A DNA stretch of 64,000 nt from Chryseobacterium pennae (GCF_003385515.1 NZ_QNVT01000006.1:146171-210170), one strand, 5' to 3'; shown: positions 45,779-55,046, numbered from the stretch's first letter. Notes: generated by a model from the sequence alone, not told the origin. Made by a program: numbers and translations.

Positions 45779-46723
45779 ATGAAAAATGTCTTTATCTCTG
45801 CCTTGATCGCAGGGCTTTGTTGTTCAGTACTTAATGCTCAGACTGGGAATATTGGTGTTAATACTCCAACGCCGGGGAGTAGCCTGACGGTAAACGGTTC
45901 TTTTGCTGCATCGTATAAAATGGTAAATGTAAGTGGAACTGTAGGCGCTAACGACTATTATATTGCTTATAATGGGACGGGTAATGGCACTTTAACTCTG
46001 CCTGTAGCGATCAATGGTGTTGGGAATTTTTCCGGACGTACCTATCATTTTAAGAATACGGGAAATGCAGCCCTTAGCATTGCTGCCAGTGGAGCAGAGC
46101 TTATCGATGACCAGAATGGAACAGGGCTGGGAGTTTCTTCTCTTAGTATTCCTCCGGGCTATTATGCATTTTTGGTGAGTAAAGGAACTATTACTGGGAC
46201 AACATGGGAACTCGTATTGTTCTCAAGTTCTAATAGTCTGCCTTCAGCTGATAATACTTTTCCTTTTTCGACAAAAGCGACCGATATTAGACAGACGTGT
46301 GATGCTACTGCAACTCCTTCCAGTGCCTGGATTCGGACTGCAATTGTTTACCAGAATACAGTTCTTAACAAAGGAAATGTTGTCAATCCGGCAACAGGAG
46401 CATTCACAGCACCCAATGATGGATATTATGTGATTAGTGGGAATACGCAGTTTGATAATGGTAATGTACCTGGAAATCCGAAGTTCACGTGGACTGCTTT
46501 GTATCTGATAAAAAATTATGCTCCAAATGGTGGTGGGACGATATTGGTTCAGTCCTATCAGCCTACGGTAACAATGGTCTTCGGTTCGAATGTTTCATGT
46601 ATGACTTATTTGAATACAGGAGAGACTGTAACCATGGCTTCAGTAGCTGGAGTAGAAGGTGCTGGTGGCAAGTACGAAGTGGTTACCAGTTCGATGTACG
46701 GATATAAAATAGCTAATAAATAA
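45779..46723 (+). CDS. Secreted protein with C1q-like C-terminal domain
   Basis: 314 residues. Signal peptide (MKNVFISALIAGLCCSVLNAQ), then GNIGVNTPTPGSSLTVNGS, a start common to secreted fibre-like proteins of flavobacteria. A beta-rich middle (about 40-155) is followed by a C1q/TNF-like jelly roll (about 165-314; AWIRTAIVYQNTVLNKGNV, FTAPNDGYYVISGNTQF, TGETVTMASVAG). Probably a surface adhesin or structural protein forming trimers; no enzymatic motif. Own transcription unit with terminator. Confidence 0.6.
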   Translation: MKNVFISALIAGLCCSVLNAQTGNIGVNTPTPGSSLTVNGSFAASYKMVNVSGTVGANDYYIAYNGTGNGTLTLPVAINGVGNFSGRTYHFKNTGNAALSIAASGAELIDDQNGTGLGVSSLSIPPGYYAFLVSKGTITGTTWELVLFSSSNSLPSADNTFPFSTKATDIRQTCDATATPSSAWIRTAIVYQNTVLNKGNVVNPATGAFTAPNDGYYVISGNTQFDNGNVPGNPKFTWTALYLIKNYAPNGGGTILVQSYQPTVTMVFGSNVSCMTYLNTGETVTMASVAGVEGAGGKYEVVTSSMYGYKIANK

Positions 46724-46741
46724 GATATTTTAGAAAATAGC

Positions 46742-46773
46742 AGCCTTAGCTCACTGAGTTAAGGCTATTTTTT
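46742..46773 (+). terminator. Terminator after the C1q-like gene
   Basis: AGCCTTAGCTCA (46742-46753) pairs with TGAGTTAAGGCT (46755-46766) with one internal mismatch, followed by a T-rich tract. Confidence 0.8.
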
Positions 46774-46911
46774 TATCCTTCCGATTTTGAACTATTGATA
46801 AATTGTAAACAAAATTTCCTGTTTTGATAAACTTAAAATCTCAATTAACCCCGTGGAATGTGAATTTCTCTGAAAAGTTTTTATATATTTAGCGACCGAA
46901 TAATTCATTCA

Positions 46912-48330
46912 ATGAGCAACGAAAATAAAACAGGACAAAACGAGACTTTAGTTAGAGGATTAACAAATCGACATATACAATTAATTGCCCTTGGAGGTGC
47001 CATAGGAACCGGATTATTTCTGGGAATCGGGCCGGCAGCAGTGTTAGCTGGTCCCTCAGTGATTTTAGGGTATGCCTTAGCCGGAATTATCGCTTTTTTT
47101 ATCATGCGTCAGCTTGGTGAGATGGTAGTTCAGGAACCAGTATCGGGAAGTTTTAGTCACTTTGCCTATAAATATTGGGGGAATTTCCCAGGTTTTGCCT
47201 CAGGATGGAACTACTGGATTCTTTACATCCTCGTAAGTATGGCCGAGCTTACAGCAATTGGACATTATATTCATTTTTGGTGGCCGGAAATACCACTCTG
47301 GGTGTCCAGTTTATTCTTTTTTGTGGTGATCACTGCGCTTAACCTTGCTTCTGTAAAAGTGTATGGAGAAACTGAATTCTGGTTTTCTATTATCAAAGTA
47401 ATCGCAATTATTGCGATGATTGTTTTCGGTATTTATCTGTTGATTAGTGGAACCGGAGGTGAAAAAGCTACAGTCACAAACTTATGGAATGACGGCGGAT
47501 TTTTTCCGAAAGGATTATTCAATAAAACGGAAACCGGATATTCCGGATTATTTGCAGCAATGGCTATGATTATGTTCTCTTTCGGAGGATTGGAACTCAT
47601 CGGGATTACTGCTGCTGAAGCTAAAAATCCTGAGAAAACCATTCCACAGGCAACCAATCAGGTGATCTACAGAATTTTAATTTTCTATGTTGGAGCTTTA
47701 GTGATCCTGTTTTCATTGAGTCCATGGAGAGAAATTACAGAAGGTTCAAGTCCGTTTGTAATGGTATTTCAAAACTTAAATGGATTAGAATTCAGTCTTT
47801 TCGGTAAAGTAATCCAATTCAATACTTTGATTGCAAATATTCTTAATCTTATTGTATTAACTGCTGCTTTATCTGTATATAACAGTAGTGTTTACAGTAA
47901 TAGCCGTATGCTTTTCGGATTGGCTCAACAGAGGAATGCTCCTAAGTTTTTGAAAAAGCTTAATAAAAATTCTGTGCCTATCAATGCAATCATTGTGTCT
48001 TCATGTTTTGCAGGAATCTGTATTATCATTAATAAACTAGTACCGGAAAAAGCATTTCAGTACCTGATGGCTCTTGTAGTGTCTACTCTGATCATTAACT
48101 GGATAATGATCTGTTATACCCATTTGAAATTTAAGAAATCAATTACCAAAGAAGGAATTCAATCGAAGTTCCCATCTATATTTTATCCGGTATCCAATTA
48201 TATCTGTATTGCGTTTTTAGTTCTTATATTAGGACTGATGAGTATTACAGGAATGGAAATTCAGGTGATTCTGATTCCGGTCTGGATAGGTTTTTTATTT
48301 GCAATGTATAAATTATATAAACCAAGTTAA
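46912..48330 (+). CDS. Amino acid permease (APC superfamily, AAT family)
   Basis: 472 residues with 12 membrane segments. The N-terminus RGLTNRHIQLIALGGAIGTGLFLG and the block EPVSGSFSHFAYKYWG, plus FSFGGLELIGITAAEAKNPEKTIPQA, are the standard marks of the AAT family (AroP/PheP/ProY-like). Imports an amino acid by proton symport; the specific one cannot be told from sequence. Single gene with a terminator downstream. Confidence 0.9.
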   Translation: MSNENKTGQNETLVRGLTNRHIQLIALGGAIGTGLFLGIGPAAVLAGPSVILGYALAGIIAFFIMRQLGEMVVQEPVSGSFSHFAYKYWGNFPGFASGWNYWILYILVSMAELTAIGHYIHFWWPEIPLWVSSLFFFVVITALNLASVKVYGETEFWFSIIKVIAIIAMIVFGIYLLISGTGGEKATVTNLWNDGGFFPKGLFNKTETGYSGLFAAMAMIMFSFGGLELIGITAAEAKNPEKTIPQATNQVIYRILIFYVGALVILFSLSPWREITEGSSPFVMVFQNLNGLEFSLFGKVIQFNTLIANILNLIVLTAALSVYNSSVYSNSRMLFGLAQQRNAPKFLKKLNKNSVPINAIIVSSCFAGICIIINKLVPEKAFQYLMALVVSTLIINWIMICYTHLKFKKSITKEGIQSKFPSIFYPVSNYICIAFLVLILGLMSITGMEIQVILIPVWIGFLFAMYKLYKPS

Positions 48331-48352
48331 CAGGTTTTAAATACAATAAAAG

Positions 48353-48399
48353 ATATGGTTTTTGGAAACTTTTTGGGAGTACAGAAACCATATTTTATT
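48353..48399 (+). terminator. Terminator after the permease gene
   Basis: ATATGGTTT (48353-48361) and AAACCATAT (48386-48394), perfect 9-bp stem with a long 24-nt loop and a short T run. Confidence 0.6.
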
Positions 48400-48414
48400 T
48401 AAAAAGGATCATTA

Positions 48415-49374
48415 ATGAAACACCTGCTCTGCTCTCTGTTCTTATGTTTGTTGTCCGTTTCAGTATTTGCCCAGAAGAGAGATTTCAAGATTTATATTGA
48501 AACTTGTGATATCCTAAATTTTTGGACTGCCTATGATGAGGTTCAGAAACTCAGTAATCCAGAAGAAAAGGTATCCATATTTCAAAAGCTATATGTGGAT
48601 AAGGCAACCTTTGGCTTGCAGGATTTTATTAAGTCAAGAAACTTTAGCTCTGGGCAATGGATTGAATCATTTGAATCAAAGCCGAAGTTCTGGAAAACTA
48701 TTAGAAATAAAACAGAGAAAATTCAAAAAGATTTTAAAAATATAGAAAGCCTTTATCAAAATTTTAGTCAGTTATATACCAGTTTTTCTCCGCCTAAGAT
48801 TTACTTTACTATGGGAAATCTCAAAGGTGGTGGCACTGTAATCAATGGAAATCTTATCATAGGATCTGAACTGGCTGCTTCCGATAAAACAGTGGATTAT
48901 TCTGAGCTGTCCCCAAATTACCAGGACAGGATGAAGATCAATTCCGGAATTATTTTTCTTACTGCTCACGAACTGGTTCATACCCAACAAAACTTAAGAG
49001 GTACAAAAACAAATTTATTAGGTCTTTGCCTGAAAGAAGGATCCGCAGATTTTATAGCTGAATTATTAACCGGGAAAAAAGTGGAGGCTCCTTACATAGA
49101 TTACGGAATGCAGCATCAGAATTCCTTGTGGAATGATTTTCAAAAAGAAATGCAGGGAGATAATTTTCAAAACTGGCTATCCAATACTGCTACCATTAAA
49201 GACAGGCCTGCGGATCTGGGGTATTTTATGGGATATATTATTACCAAAAGATTTTATGAAAGATCAAAGGATAAGCAATCTGCAATAAATACTATTATGA
49301 ATCTTGATTTTAGTAATACAAATGAAACAGAGTTTTTTTTAGAAAAGTCAGGGTATGAAACTGAAGTAAAGTGA
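48415..49374 (+). CDS. Secreted gluzincin-type metalloprotease-like protein
   Basis: 319 residues. Signal peptide (MKHLLCSLFLCLLSVSVFAQ). Zinc motif HELVH in FLTAHELVHTQQN (about residues 181-193) with a downstream Glu in KEGSADFIAELLTG some 20 residues on, the gluzincin HExxH...E pattern seen in DUF2268-like predicted proteases. LGYFMGYIITKRFYE near the end is also typical of that group. Periplasmic or secreted. Proteolysis is inferred from the motif; substrate unknown. Confidence 0.7.
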   Translation: MKHLLCSLFLCLLSVSVFAQKRDFKIYIETCDILNFWTAYDEVQKLSNPEEKVSIFQKLYVDKATFGLQDFIKSRNFSSGQWIESFESKPKFWKTIRNKTEKIQKDFKNIESLYQNFSQLYTSFSPPKIYFTMGNLKGGGTVINGNLIIGSELAASDKTVDYSELSPNYQDRMKINSGIIFLTAHELVHTQQNLRGTKTNLLGLCLKEGSADFIAELLTGKKVEAPYIDYGMQHQNSLWNDFQKEMQGDNFQNWLSNTATIKDRPADLGYFMGYIITKRFYERSKDKQSAINTIMNLDFSNTNETEFFLEKSGYETEVK

Positions 49375-49523
49375 AATAGTAGAACAGTTTGTTTTTTTCT
49401 TACCTTAGTAATGAATTATTTCTGAGAAGGTTAAAAGATGATCTGTTTAATACTTCTATAATCGACATTTTGTGTGATTAGATTTTTATAGATCAAAACA
49501 ACTTCAGGATGAAATTTTGAGAT

Positions 49524-50312
49524 ATGCAGGCTAATTTTAGTGACATCCAGAAAATTGTTGACCATATTGAAGCGAACTTTGATAGGGAAGTTTCTGCCTA
49601 TGAGATAGAATCTATGTCTCATTATTCTTACCGTAATTTTCAACGTATTTTTTTCAAGCTTTTCAACGAAACGGTTTCTGGCTTTCAAAAGCGTCTGCGT
49701 CTTGAGAATGCCTACAAAAAACTGATCTATACAGAAGATAGTCTTTCTGAAATAGCATGGCAGGTGGGATATTTCAACATTCAATCCTTTTCAAAAGCAT
49801 TTAAAAAACAATATTCAATATCACCGGCAGAGGCAAGGAAACAGAAACAGGATATTTTCAAAAAATTTATAGAGAACCATCAGACAGATCTTAAAATTGA
49901 GCTTAAATATAAAGATGCAGTCTCTGTTTACTGCAAGTTTATTAAAGCTAAAGACTATAATAACGAGGAAATAGATGCTCTATGGAAAGAAATTGAACCG
50001 GATACTGAAATATTCGATGCAGCCTACGGAGTAATTCGTGATCAGCCTTTAATTACCAATCATTCGCATTGCAGATATGGTGCAGCTGTGACTTCTGATG
50101 AGGTAATCAAAGGATTTGTGGTAAGTGAAATTTTTGGCGGAAAATACGCAAGGTTCACTCATTATGGTCCTTATGGAAATATTTTGGAGACCTATCGTTC
50201 ATTTTATCAATTGTGGCTTTCTGAAAAACAGTTTTTGTTAGATAACTCCGATGTTATTGAAGAGTATGAAGAACCGGAGATCACTCATATTTATTTTCCA
50301 TTGTATGGGTAA
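49524..50312 (+). CDS. AraC-family regulator with GyrI-like C-terminal domain
   Basis: 262 residues. The AraC HTH is N-terminal (about 5-108: SHYSYRNFQRIFFKLFNETV, LSEIAWQVGYFNIQSFSKAF, SPAEARKQ), the layout of MarA/Rob-like regulators. Residues about 120-262 form a GyrI-like/AraC effector-binding domain (CRYGAAVTSDEV, ARFTHYGPYGNILETYRSFYQLW), which binds small hydrophobic or cationic ligands. Possibly a drug-sensing activator. 104 bp upstream of a beta-barrel-like gene in the same direction. Confidence 0.85.
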   Translation: MQANFSDIQKIVDHIEANFDREVSAYEIESMSHYSYRNFQRIFFKLFNETVSGFQKRLRLENAYKKLIYTEDSLSEIAWQVGYFNIQSFSKAFKKQYSISPAEARKQKQDIFKKFIENHQTDLKIELKYKDAVSVYCKFIKAKDYNNEEIDALWKEIEPDTEIFDAAYGVIRDQPLITNHSHCRYGAAVTSDEVIKGFVVSEIFGGKYARFTHYGPYGNILETYRSFYQLWLSEKQFLLDNSDVIEEYEEPEITHIYFPLYG

Positions 50313-50416
50313 GATGTCCTTTTTGGACAAGAATTGCTTTTTAGAGTCTTTAATTTTGCAACAGTAAATAACCGCAACGGGAGTTTACTATGTGAAATTA
50401 AAGAAGACAAAGAACA

Positions 50417-51031
50417 ATGAAAAAAAATGTATTTCTCCTGATTTTACTGCTCCCTTTCTGTGGTAAAGCACAGGTTTCTGTTCAGACCTATGCCGGAAAT
50501 AAGGAAACGGAAGTATTGGGAATCTATGATCGGGATTTTGGAAACAAATGGAATTATTTCGCTTCGGGAACTATTGGATATGACTATAATCTGAAAAAAG
50601 TAAATCCTGAACTCTATCAAAATATTAATTATGGAATAGGAAGGAATCTAGGGGTTTCTGCTGGAGTTCATATTTCAGATAAAGATATTATGCCTTCTGT
50701 AGGGTTGGCTTACGGAAAAGGAAATGATGTTTTTGGAATTAGTGTTTTTCCTGCATTTACTTACTCTACAGATGCAAAGGAATTCGGATTTGGGTTATAT
50801 TCTTTACTGGAATATACCCCCAAAATTAATGATCACCTGAATTTTTACAGCATGTTGATTCTTGAGTCTGATTTTAGTTTTAAAGAACACCAGTCCAGTA
50901 ATCAAATCATTCGTCTGGGACTGGAAAACAGAAAGAACATGCAGTTCGGGATAGGAAGTAATGTTTCCCAGACCGGAAGCAGTTTTGAAACCGATATCAA
51001 CTTCGGAATATTTATTGGAAAGAAATTTTAA
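50417..51031 (+). CDS. Predicted secreted or outer membrane beta-strand protein
   Basis: 204 residues. Signal peptide (MKKNVFLLILLLPFCGKAQ). The rest alternates polar and hydrophobic residues with Gly/aromatic turns and ends in Phe (GIFIGKKF), as small outer-membrane barrels do. No family recognised. Only 4 bp separate it from the following deiminase-family gene, so they are co-transcribed and perhaps functionally linked. Confidence 0.6.
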   Translation: MKKNVFLLILLLPFCGKAQVSVQTYAGNKETEVLGIYDRDFGNKWNYFASGTIGYDYNLKKVNPELYQNINYGIGRNLGVSAGVHISDKDIMPSVGLAYGKGNDVFGISVFPAFTYSTDAKEFGFGLYSLLEYTPKINDHLNFYSMLILESDFSFKEHQSSNQIIRLGLENRKNMQFGIGSNVSQTGSSFETDINFGIFIGKKF

Positions 51032-51035
51032 CGAT

Positions 51036-52139
51036 ATGAACAAATTATTCACCCTTACTTTTATACTTGGATTTATGTATACTATGGGACAAACCTATCA
51101 TTTTCCTGAAGAATCTTCACTTCACGAAGGAACCTGGCTGCAGTGGCCTCACCACTATCAGCATGGCGCAACGTATCGCCAAAGAGTAGAACAAACCTGG
51201 ATTGATATGACAAAAGCATTGCAATCCGGTGAAAAGGTACACATTATAGCTTATAATGCTGATGAAAAAAAGAGAATCATTAAGCTTTTAGAAGAAAATA
51301 AGATTCCGATGAAGAATGTTGACTTTAGGATTTATCCTACTGATGATGTATGGATCAGAGATAACGGCCCCATCTTCGTAAAGGATAATAAAGGCAATGT
51401 TTTAATTGAAGATTGGGGGTTCAATGGCTGGGGCGAAAAATTCGACTTTGAAAACTGTGATGCAATTCCACAGCGTATAGGAAAAGATCTGGGAGTAAAA
51501 GTTATTAATCTGAATGAAGAAATGGTGAATGAAGGTGGAGCTGTAGAAACCGATGGAAATGGAGTTCTGATGGCCTGTAAAAGTTCAGTAATCAGTCAGA
51601 AGAAAGGATCTACAAGAAATAAAGGAATTACAGAACAGGAAGCGGAAGAAATGTTTGAAACCTATTATGGAGTTTCCAAAGTGATATGGCTGGATGGTGT
51701 TACCGGATTAGATGTTACAGATATGCACATTGACGGTTTCATGAAGTTTGCCAACTCTTCTACCATGATCACGATGAACGAAGACGATCTCGTAGAACTG
51801 GGGCTTTCCGATAAAGATATCAATACACTGTATACAGCTTCTAATGCTGAAGGTAAGGAATATAAAAAAGTATATCTGCCAGCCACCAAAAATAAAGTGA
51901 AGACTGCTTATGGAAAACAGCTGGATGAAAAAGGTTCTTATGTTAATTATTATGTAGCGAATACTGTAGTTCTGGTTCCTAATTACGGAGATCCTAATGA
52001 TCAGGTTGCTAATCAGATGATTCAGAAACAATATCCCGACAGAAAAGTAATAGGGATAGATGTGAGAAATTTATATGAAAACGGAGGGATGGTACATTGT
52101 GTTACCCAGCAGCAGCCTGCCGGAAAATTGATGAAGTAG
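51036..52139 (+). CDS. Exported agmatine/peptidylarginine deiminase-family protein
   Basis: 367 residues from the ATG at 51036; the frame's start at 50961 lies inside the preceding gene. A signal peptide (MNKLFTLTFILGFMYTMGQ) precedes the PAD_porph-type domain: LQWPHHYQ, DDVWIRDNGPIFV, EGGAVETDGNG, DMHIDGFMKF with the His, and the catalytic Cys355 in ENGGMVHCVTQQ. The guanidino-modifying active site appears complete. Family members deiminate agmatine or, in Porphyromonas, C-terminal peptidyl arginine. A signal peptide suggests an external substrate, more like the latter, though the sequence cannot decide. Confidence 0.85.
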   Translation: MNKLFTLTFILGFMYTMGQTYHFPEESSLHEGTWLQWPHHYQHGATYRQRVEQTWIDMTKALQSGEKVHIIAYNADEKKRIIKLLEENKIPMKNVDFRIYPTDDVWIRDNGPIFVKDNKGNVLIEDWGFNGWGEKFDFENCDAIPQRIGKDLGVKVINLNEEMVNEGGAVETDGNGVLMACKSSVISQKKGSTRNKGITEQEAEEMFETYYGVSKVIWLDGVTGLDVTDMHIDGFMKFANSSTMITMNEDDLVELGLSDKDINTLYTASNAEGKEYKKVYLPATKNKVKTAYGKQLDEKGSYVNYYVANTVVLVPNYGDPNDQVANQMIQKQYPDRKVIGIDVRNLYENGGMVHCVTQQQPAGKLMK

Positions 52140-52154
52140 CATTAGAACTTATTA

Positions 52155-52201
52155 AAACATTATGATACAACTATAATTAGAGGTATTATAATGTTTTTTT
52201 G
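52155..52201 (+). terminator. Terminator after the deiminase-family gene
   Basis: AAACATTATGATAC (52155-52168) and GTATTATAATGTTT (52183-52196) pair over 14 bp with one G-T wobble, then T tract. The remaining gap to 52491 is AT-rich with no gene seen. Confidence 0.75.
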
Positions 52202-52491
52202 TAGGTTGATTTTTTTATAAATATTGCATACTTATATATTTAATCTTTTGTATTTGTGGGGAAGGTTAATAAAAAACATAATAATTAATAGCTAGGTAGA
52301 TTTTGTTATTAATATGTAATGCGGGATAATCAATGATTTACATACTGTTTGATGGCTTGGTCTGTTATTTTTTTGTAAATTAGTAATGGAGGATTATTCA
52401 AATTCGGGTGAGAATTGTAATCTGTTTTTGAAATTCCGGCGGACGAGCCGAACACCGCATCACAAAGTAGGCAGACTTAAAAAATGCTCCT

Positions 52492-53124
52492 ATGGCTAAT
52501 CTATTTCAAACTCTTACCAATACGGTTAAGCATTGGTATATTCCATTGATTTTTGGGATTCTCTTTCTGCTCTGTGGTTTTTATGTATTCAGCGTGCCAC
52601 TTGCAACGTATGTTACACTTTCCATTTTTTTCAGTGTTTCATTCCTGTTCTCGGGGATTACAGAAATATTCTTTTCCATACAGAACAGTAAATCTCTTCA
52701 GGGTTGGGGCTGGTTTCTGGTAAGTGGACTTCTGACTACAGCAATTGGGATTTATCTGATTGCTTATCCGCAGATTTCAATGTCTATTCTTCCGTTTGTA
52801 GTGGGATTTACTTTGTTATTCCGTTCTTTTCAGCTACTGGGTTTTGCTTTTGATCTGAAAAGTATGAAGATAATGAGTTGGGGGAATGTAGCTCTGGCAA
52901 GTGTAGGAGGTATTATCTTTTCTTTACTGTTGATATTTAACCCAATATTTACAGGGATTTCTTTGGTAACATTAACAGGAGTTTCCTTCATTTTTATGGG
53001 AATAGCTTCTATTATGCTGGCTTTAGACCTCAGAAAAGTTAAAAAAATTCCTGGAAAAGTAAGCCAGGAACTTAGGGATAAGATCAGATCTTTACAGGAT
53101 GAAATTGATGATCTCAAAAAATAA
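52492..53124 (+). CDS. HdeD-family (DUF308) membrane protein
   Basis: 210 residues with six membrane segments arranged as three repeated hairpins (YIPLIFGILFLLCGFYVFSVP, FSGITEIFFSI, ATLGIY-like AIGIYLIAYPQIS). Matches the DUF308/HdeD family, named from E. coli acid-resistance HdeD, which has no known biochemical activity. Ends with a charged coiled tail (ELRDKIRSLQDEIDDLKK). Stand-alone gene with terminator. Confidence 0.85.
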   Translation: MANLFQTLTNTVKHWYIPLIFGILFLLCGFYVFSVPLATYVTLSIFFSVSFLFSGITEIFFSIQNSKSLQGWGWFLVSGLLTTAIGIYLIAYPQISMSILPFVVGFTLLFRSFQLLGFAFDLKSMKIMSWGNVALASVGGIIFSLLLIFNPIFTGISLVTLTGVSFIFMGIASIMLALDLRKVKKIPGKVSQELRDKIRSLQDEIDDLKK

Positions 53125-53146
53125 TTGATTAGCAAATCATAATAAG

Positions 53147-53172
53147 GATCTCCATTGGAGGTCTTTTTTTTT
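53147..53172 (+). terminator. Terminator after the HdeD-like gene
   Basis: GATCTCC (53147-53153), ATT loop, GGAGGTC (53157-53163) with one wobble pair, then nine T. Confidence 0.8.
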
Positions 53173-53203
53173 GATTTAAAATAAAATCTGATTTTGAATT
53201 AAA

Positions 53204-53238
53204 TAGCCTTGTCAAGGTTTTAAACCTTGACAAGGCTA
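53204..53238. repeat. Perfect 35-bp palindrome, CTTGTCAAGG type
   Basis: TAGCCTTGTCAAGGTTT (53204-53220) and AAACCTTGACAAGGCTA (53222-53238) are exact complements around a single T. Short palindromes with this GTCAAGG core are, as I recall, scattered between genes in flavobacterial genomes, so it is probably a dispersed REP/MITE-like element rather than a terminator (a terminator already lies at 53147). Confidence 0.7.
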
Positions 53239-53384
53239 CCAAGTCTTTCCTAATGAATCTTCTATTATTCTTAAAATTAATTTGCTGGAATTTTTAATTC
53301 TTACTTTCCAGGCTTTTCTTTCTATTGTTTTTATTAAATTAGCTTTAGTCTGAAGTAACTGACTACTTAATACATCATAGAAAT

Positions 53385-53695
53385 ATGAAAAAATACACTA
53401 ATAAGCTGTATGGCTATATCTGCTATAGCATTCTTCCAAACAACTAAGGCCAAAGGAGGAGATAGGTTGGTCAACAAATATAAATTAAGGCAGCCCCAGT
53501 ATTTTTCTGTCCCACCGCCGGTTAATCCTTTTCTGCTCAGTTTCCTGATGGGAATAAAGCATTTGTAATAAAGTTGCTGCTACAAAATCTACAGAGGAAA
53601 TAAAATGGGTAGCAGGAAAAAATAACAATTATTATGATTTGGAAAAGAATGTTACTATAATTCAATCAATACTTAAAATAAAAATTGATACTTAG
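53385..53695 (+). pseudogene. Decayed small gene with several frameshifts
   Basis: Coding-like reading moves through all three plus frames without an intact frame: MKKYTNKL from the ATG at 53385 (frame 0); then MAISAIAFFQTTKAKGGDRL and YKLRQPQYFSVPPP in the next frame (53410 to about 53515); then NKVAATKSTEEIKWVAGKNN through EKNVTIIQSILKIKIDT in the third (about 53570-53695). Together they would make one protein of about 100 residues with a signal-peptide-like start. Family not recognised. At least two frameshifts are needed. Confidence 0.5.
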
Positions 53696-53788
53696 ACAAG
53701 TAGATTTCATCAAAATATATTGATAATTTTACCTCAATCATAATGATGAAAGCTATTAAAAGAATTTTCAGCTAAAAAATAATTAATT

Positions 53789-54181
53789 ATGGAAGGTGAA
53801 GTGAATTTAAAGAACATTTTGAAAAATCTAAATCCATCATTGAATGAAGGAAGATATGTGTATTGTACAGTTGAAAATATCGATAAAATTCCCTTGTCTA
53901 AAATCTTGTTTCTTTTTAAGGAAATAGAGAGTATAACAGTGGTAGTGAAAAAAGAAGATGCAGAAGAACTGAATTTAGGTTTTAGCTATGTGGCTTCATG
54001 GATTACTTTAGAAGTTCATTCTTCTTTATCAGCAGTTGGGCTAACGGCAAAATTTTCACAGGCTTTGAGTGAAGCTGGGATTAGCTGCAATGTAGTCGCG
54101 GCCTATTTTCATGATCATATATTCGTGGATGAGAAGGATGCAGAGAAAGCTATTGCAGTATTGAACACTCTTAAAAGTTAG
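53789..54181 (+). CDS. ACT domain-containing protein
   Basis: 130 residues in the ACT_3 (formerly DUF2241) style: an N-terminal helix-strand block (LKNILKNLNPSLNEGRYVYCTV) and a C-terminal ACT domain (ASWITLEVHSSLSAVGLTAKFSQAL, SEAGISCNVVAAYFHDHIFV). ACT domains bind amino acids and regulate enzymes; this stand-alone protein has no catalytic part and its target is unknown. ATG at 53789. Confidence 0.8.
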   Translation: MEGEVNLKNILKNLNPSLNEGRYVYCTVENIDKIPLSKILFLFKEIESITVVVKKEDAEELNLGFSYVASWITLEVHSSLSAVGLTAKFSQALSEAGISCNVVAAYFHDHIFVDEKDAEKAIAVLNTLKS

Positions 54182-54232
54182 CATTGTTAGTTATTTATGA
54201 ACATGATAAATCAATTAAAATAAATTGAGATT

Positions 54233-54541
54233 ATGGAAGATGAAGGTATAACGATTTTAGATATCAGGAAACTTATCAATATTCTGTCCGATAAATTGAA
54301 AAAACTAGACGATAAAAAGGTTGTGAAACTTGAAGATGATTTGTATTGGAATATTCTTGATGGGGAATTATATAACCCTTATGATGAACCTGCTCAACTT
54401 ACGATGGGAAGTCTTACAGAAGATTGGGAATTCTTACAAAAAGTTCTAAACAGAGAACGGGAGATAATTGATTATGATTTGTATAAACTGGCTTCAATCT
54501 TAAAGTTTCTTGGGAAGAAGGGTATGATTACTAAAAAGTAG
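54233..54541 (+). CDS. Hypothetical small acidic protein
   Basis: 102 residues, no signal peptide or membrane segment, highly charged, mostly helical by eye (LIDKLKKL-like start IRKLINILSDKLKKLDDKK; then LYWNILDGELYNPYDEP). No family recognised. The size and charge, in accessory DNA beside other orphan genes, would suit an immunity protein, but there is no direct evidence. 51 bp after the ACT-domain gene. Confidence 0.6.
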   Translation: MEDEGITILDIRKLINILSDKLKKLDDKKVVKLEDDLYWNILDGELYNPYDEPAQLTMGSLTEDWEFLQKVLNREREIIDYDLYKLASILKFLGKKGMITKK

Positions 54542-54654
54542 AGCGTTTTATTGTTTGTCAAGATGTCAAGATAAAGATCTGTAAATGTATTTCTACAAAA
54601 CGATTATTCCTGATAGACTTATGAAACTTAAAACAATATGAAAAATAATATCCA

Positions 54655-55041
54655 ATGAAATACTTAAAAGTTTTTATTTTTATAATCTGCATTTTTTTTA
54701 TTTTCCATTGTACGGACAAGAATGAAAAAAATATACAAGATTTTAATACATATTCATTCAATACTGTTTTAAAAGGTGAAGGAGCGTATAATATAGGCTA
54801 TGAATTTGAGGTCAATAAAAAATATTATGCAGAGAAAGAGTATGATTTTATTTATTATTCAAAAAGCTTAAGGGAAAGACGGTTTCTGATACCAAGAAGT
54901 TTGGAAAATGATGAGTTTCCTATTTATTGGAGAGAAGTTAATCTTCCTTTTAAAATTATTAAAAAAGCCAACAGTGATACATTACTCATTATCAAAAACA
55001 ATAAAAAATTTATATTTAAAAGAATAAAAAATAGTGATTAA
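54655..55041 (+). CDS. Hypothetical lipoprotein
   Basis: 128 residues with a lipoprotein signal (MKYLKVFIFIICIFFIFHC, Cys19) followed by a basic, strand-rich domain rich in Lys and Tyr. No family recognised. 5 bp upstream of a small membrane-protein gene, so the two form a pair. Confidence 0.6.
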   Translation: MKYLKVFIFIICIFFIFHCTDKNEKNIQDFNTYSFNTVLKGEGAYNIGYEFEVNKKYYAEKEYDFIYYSKSLRERRFLIPRSLENDEFPIYWREVNLPFKIIKKANSDTLLIIKNNKKFIFKRIKNSD

Positions 55042-55046
55042 ATAAA

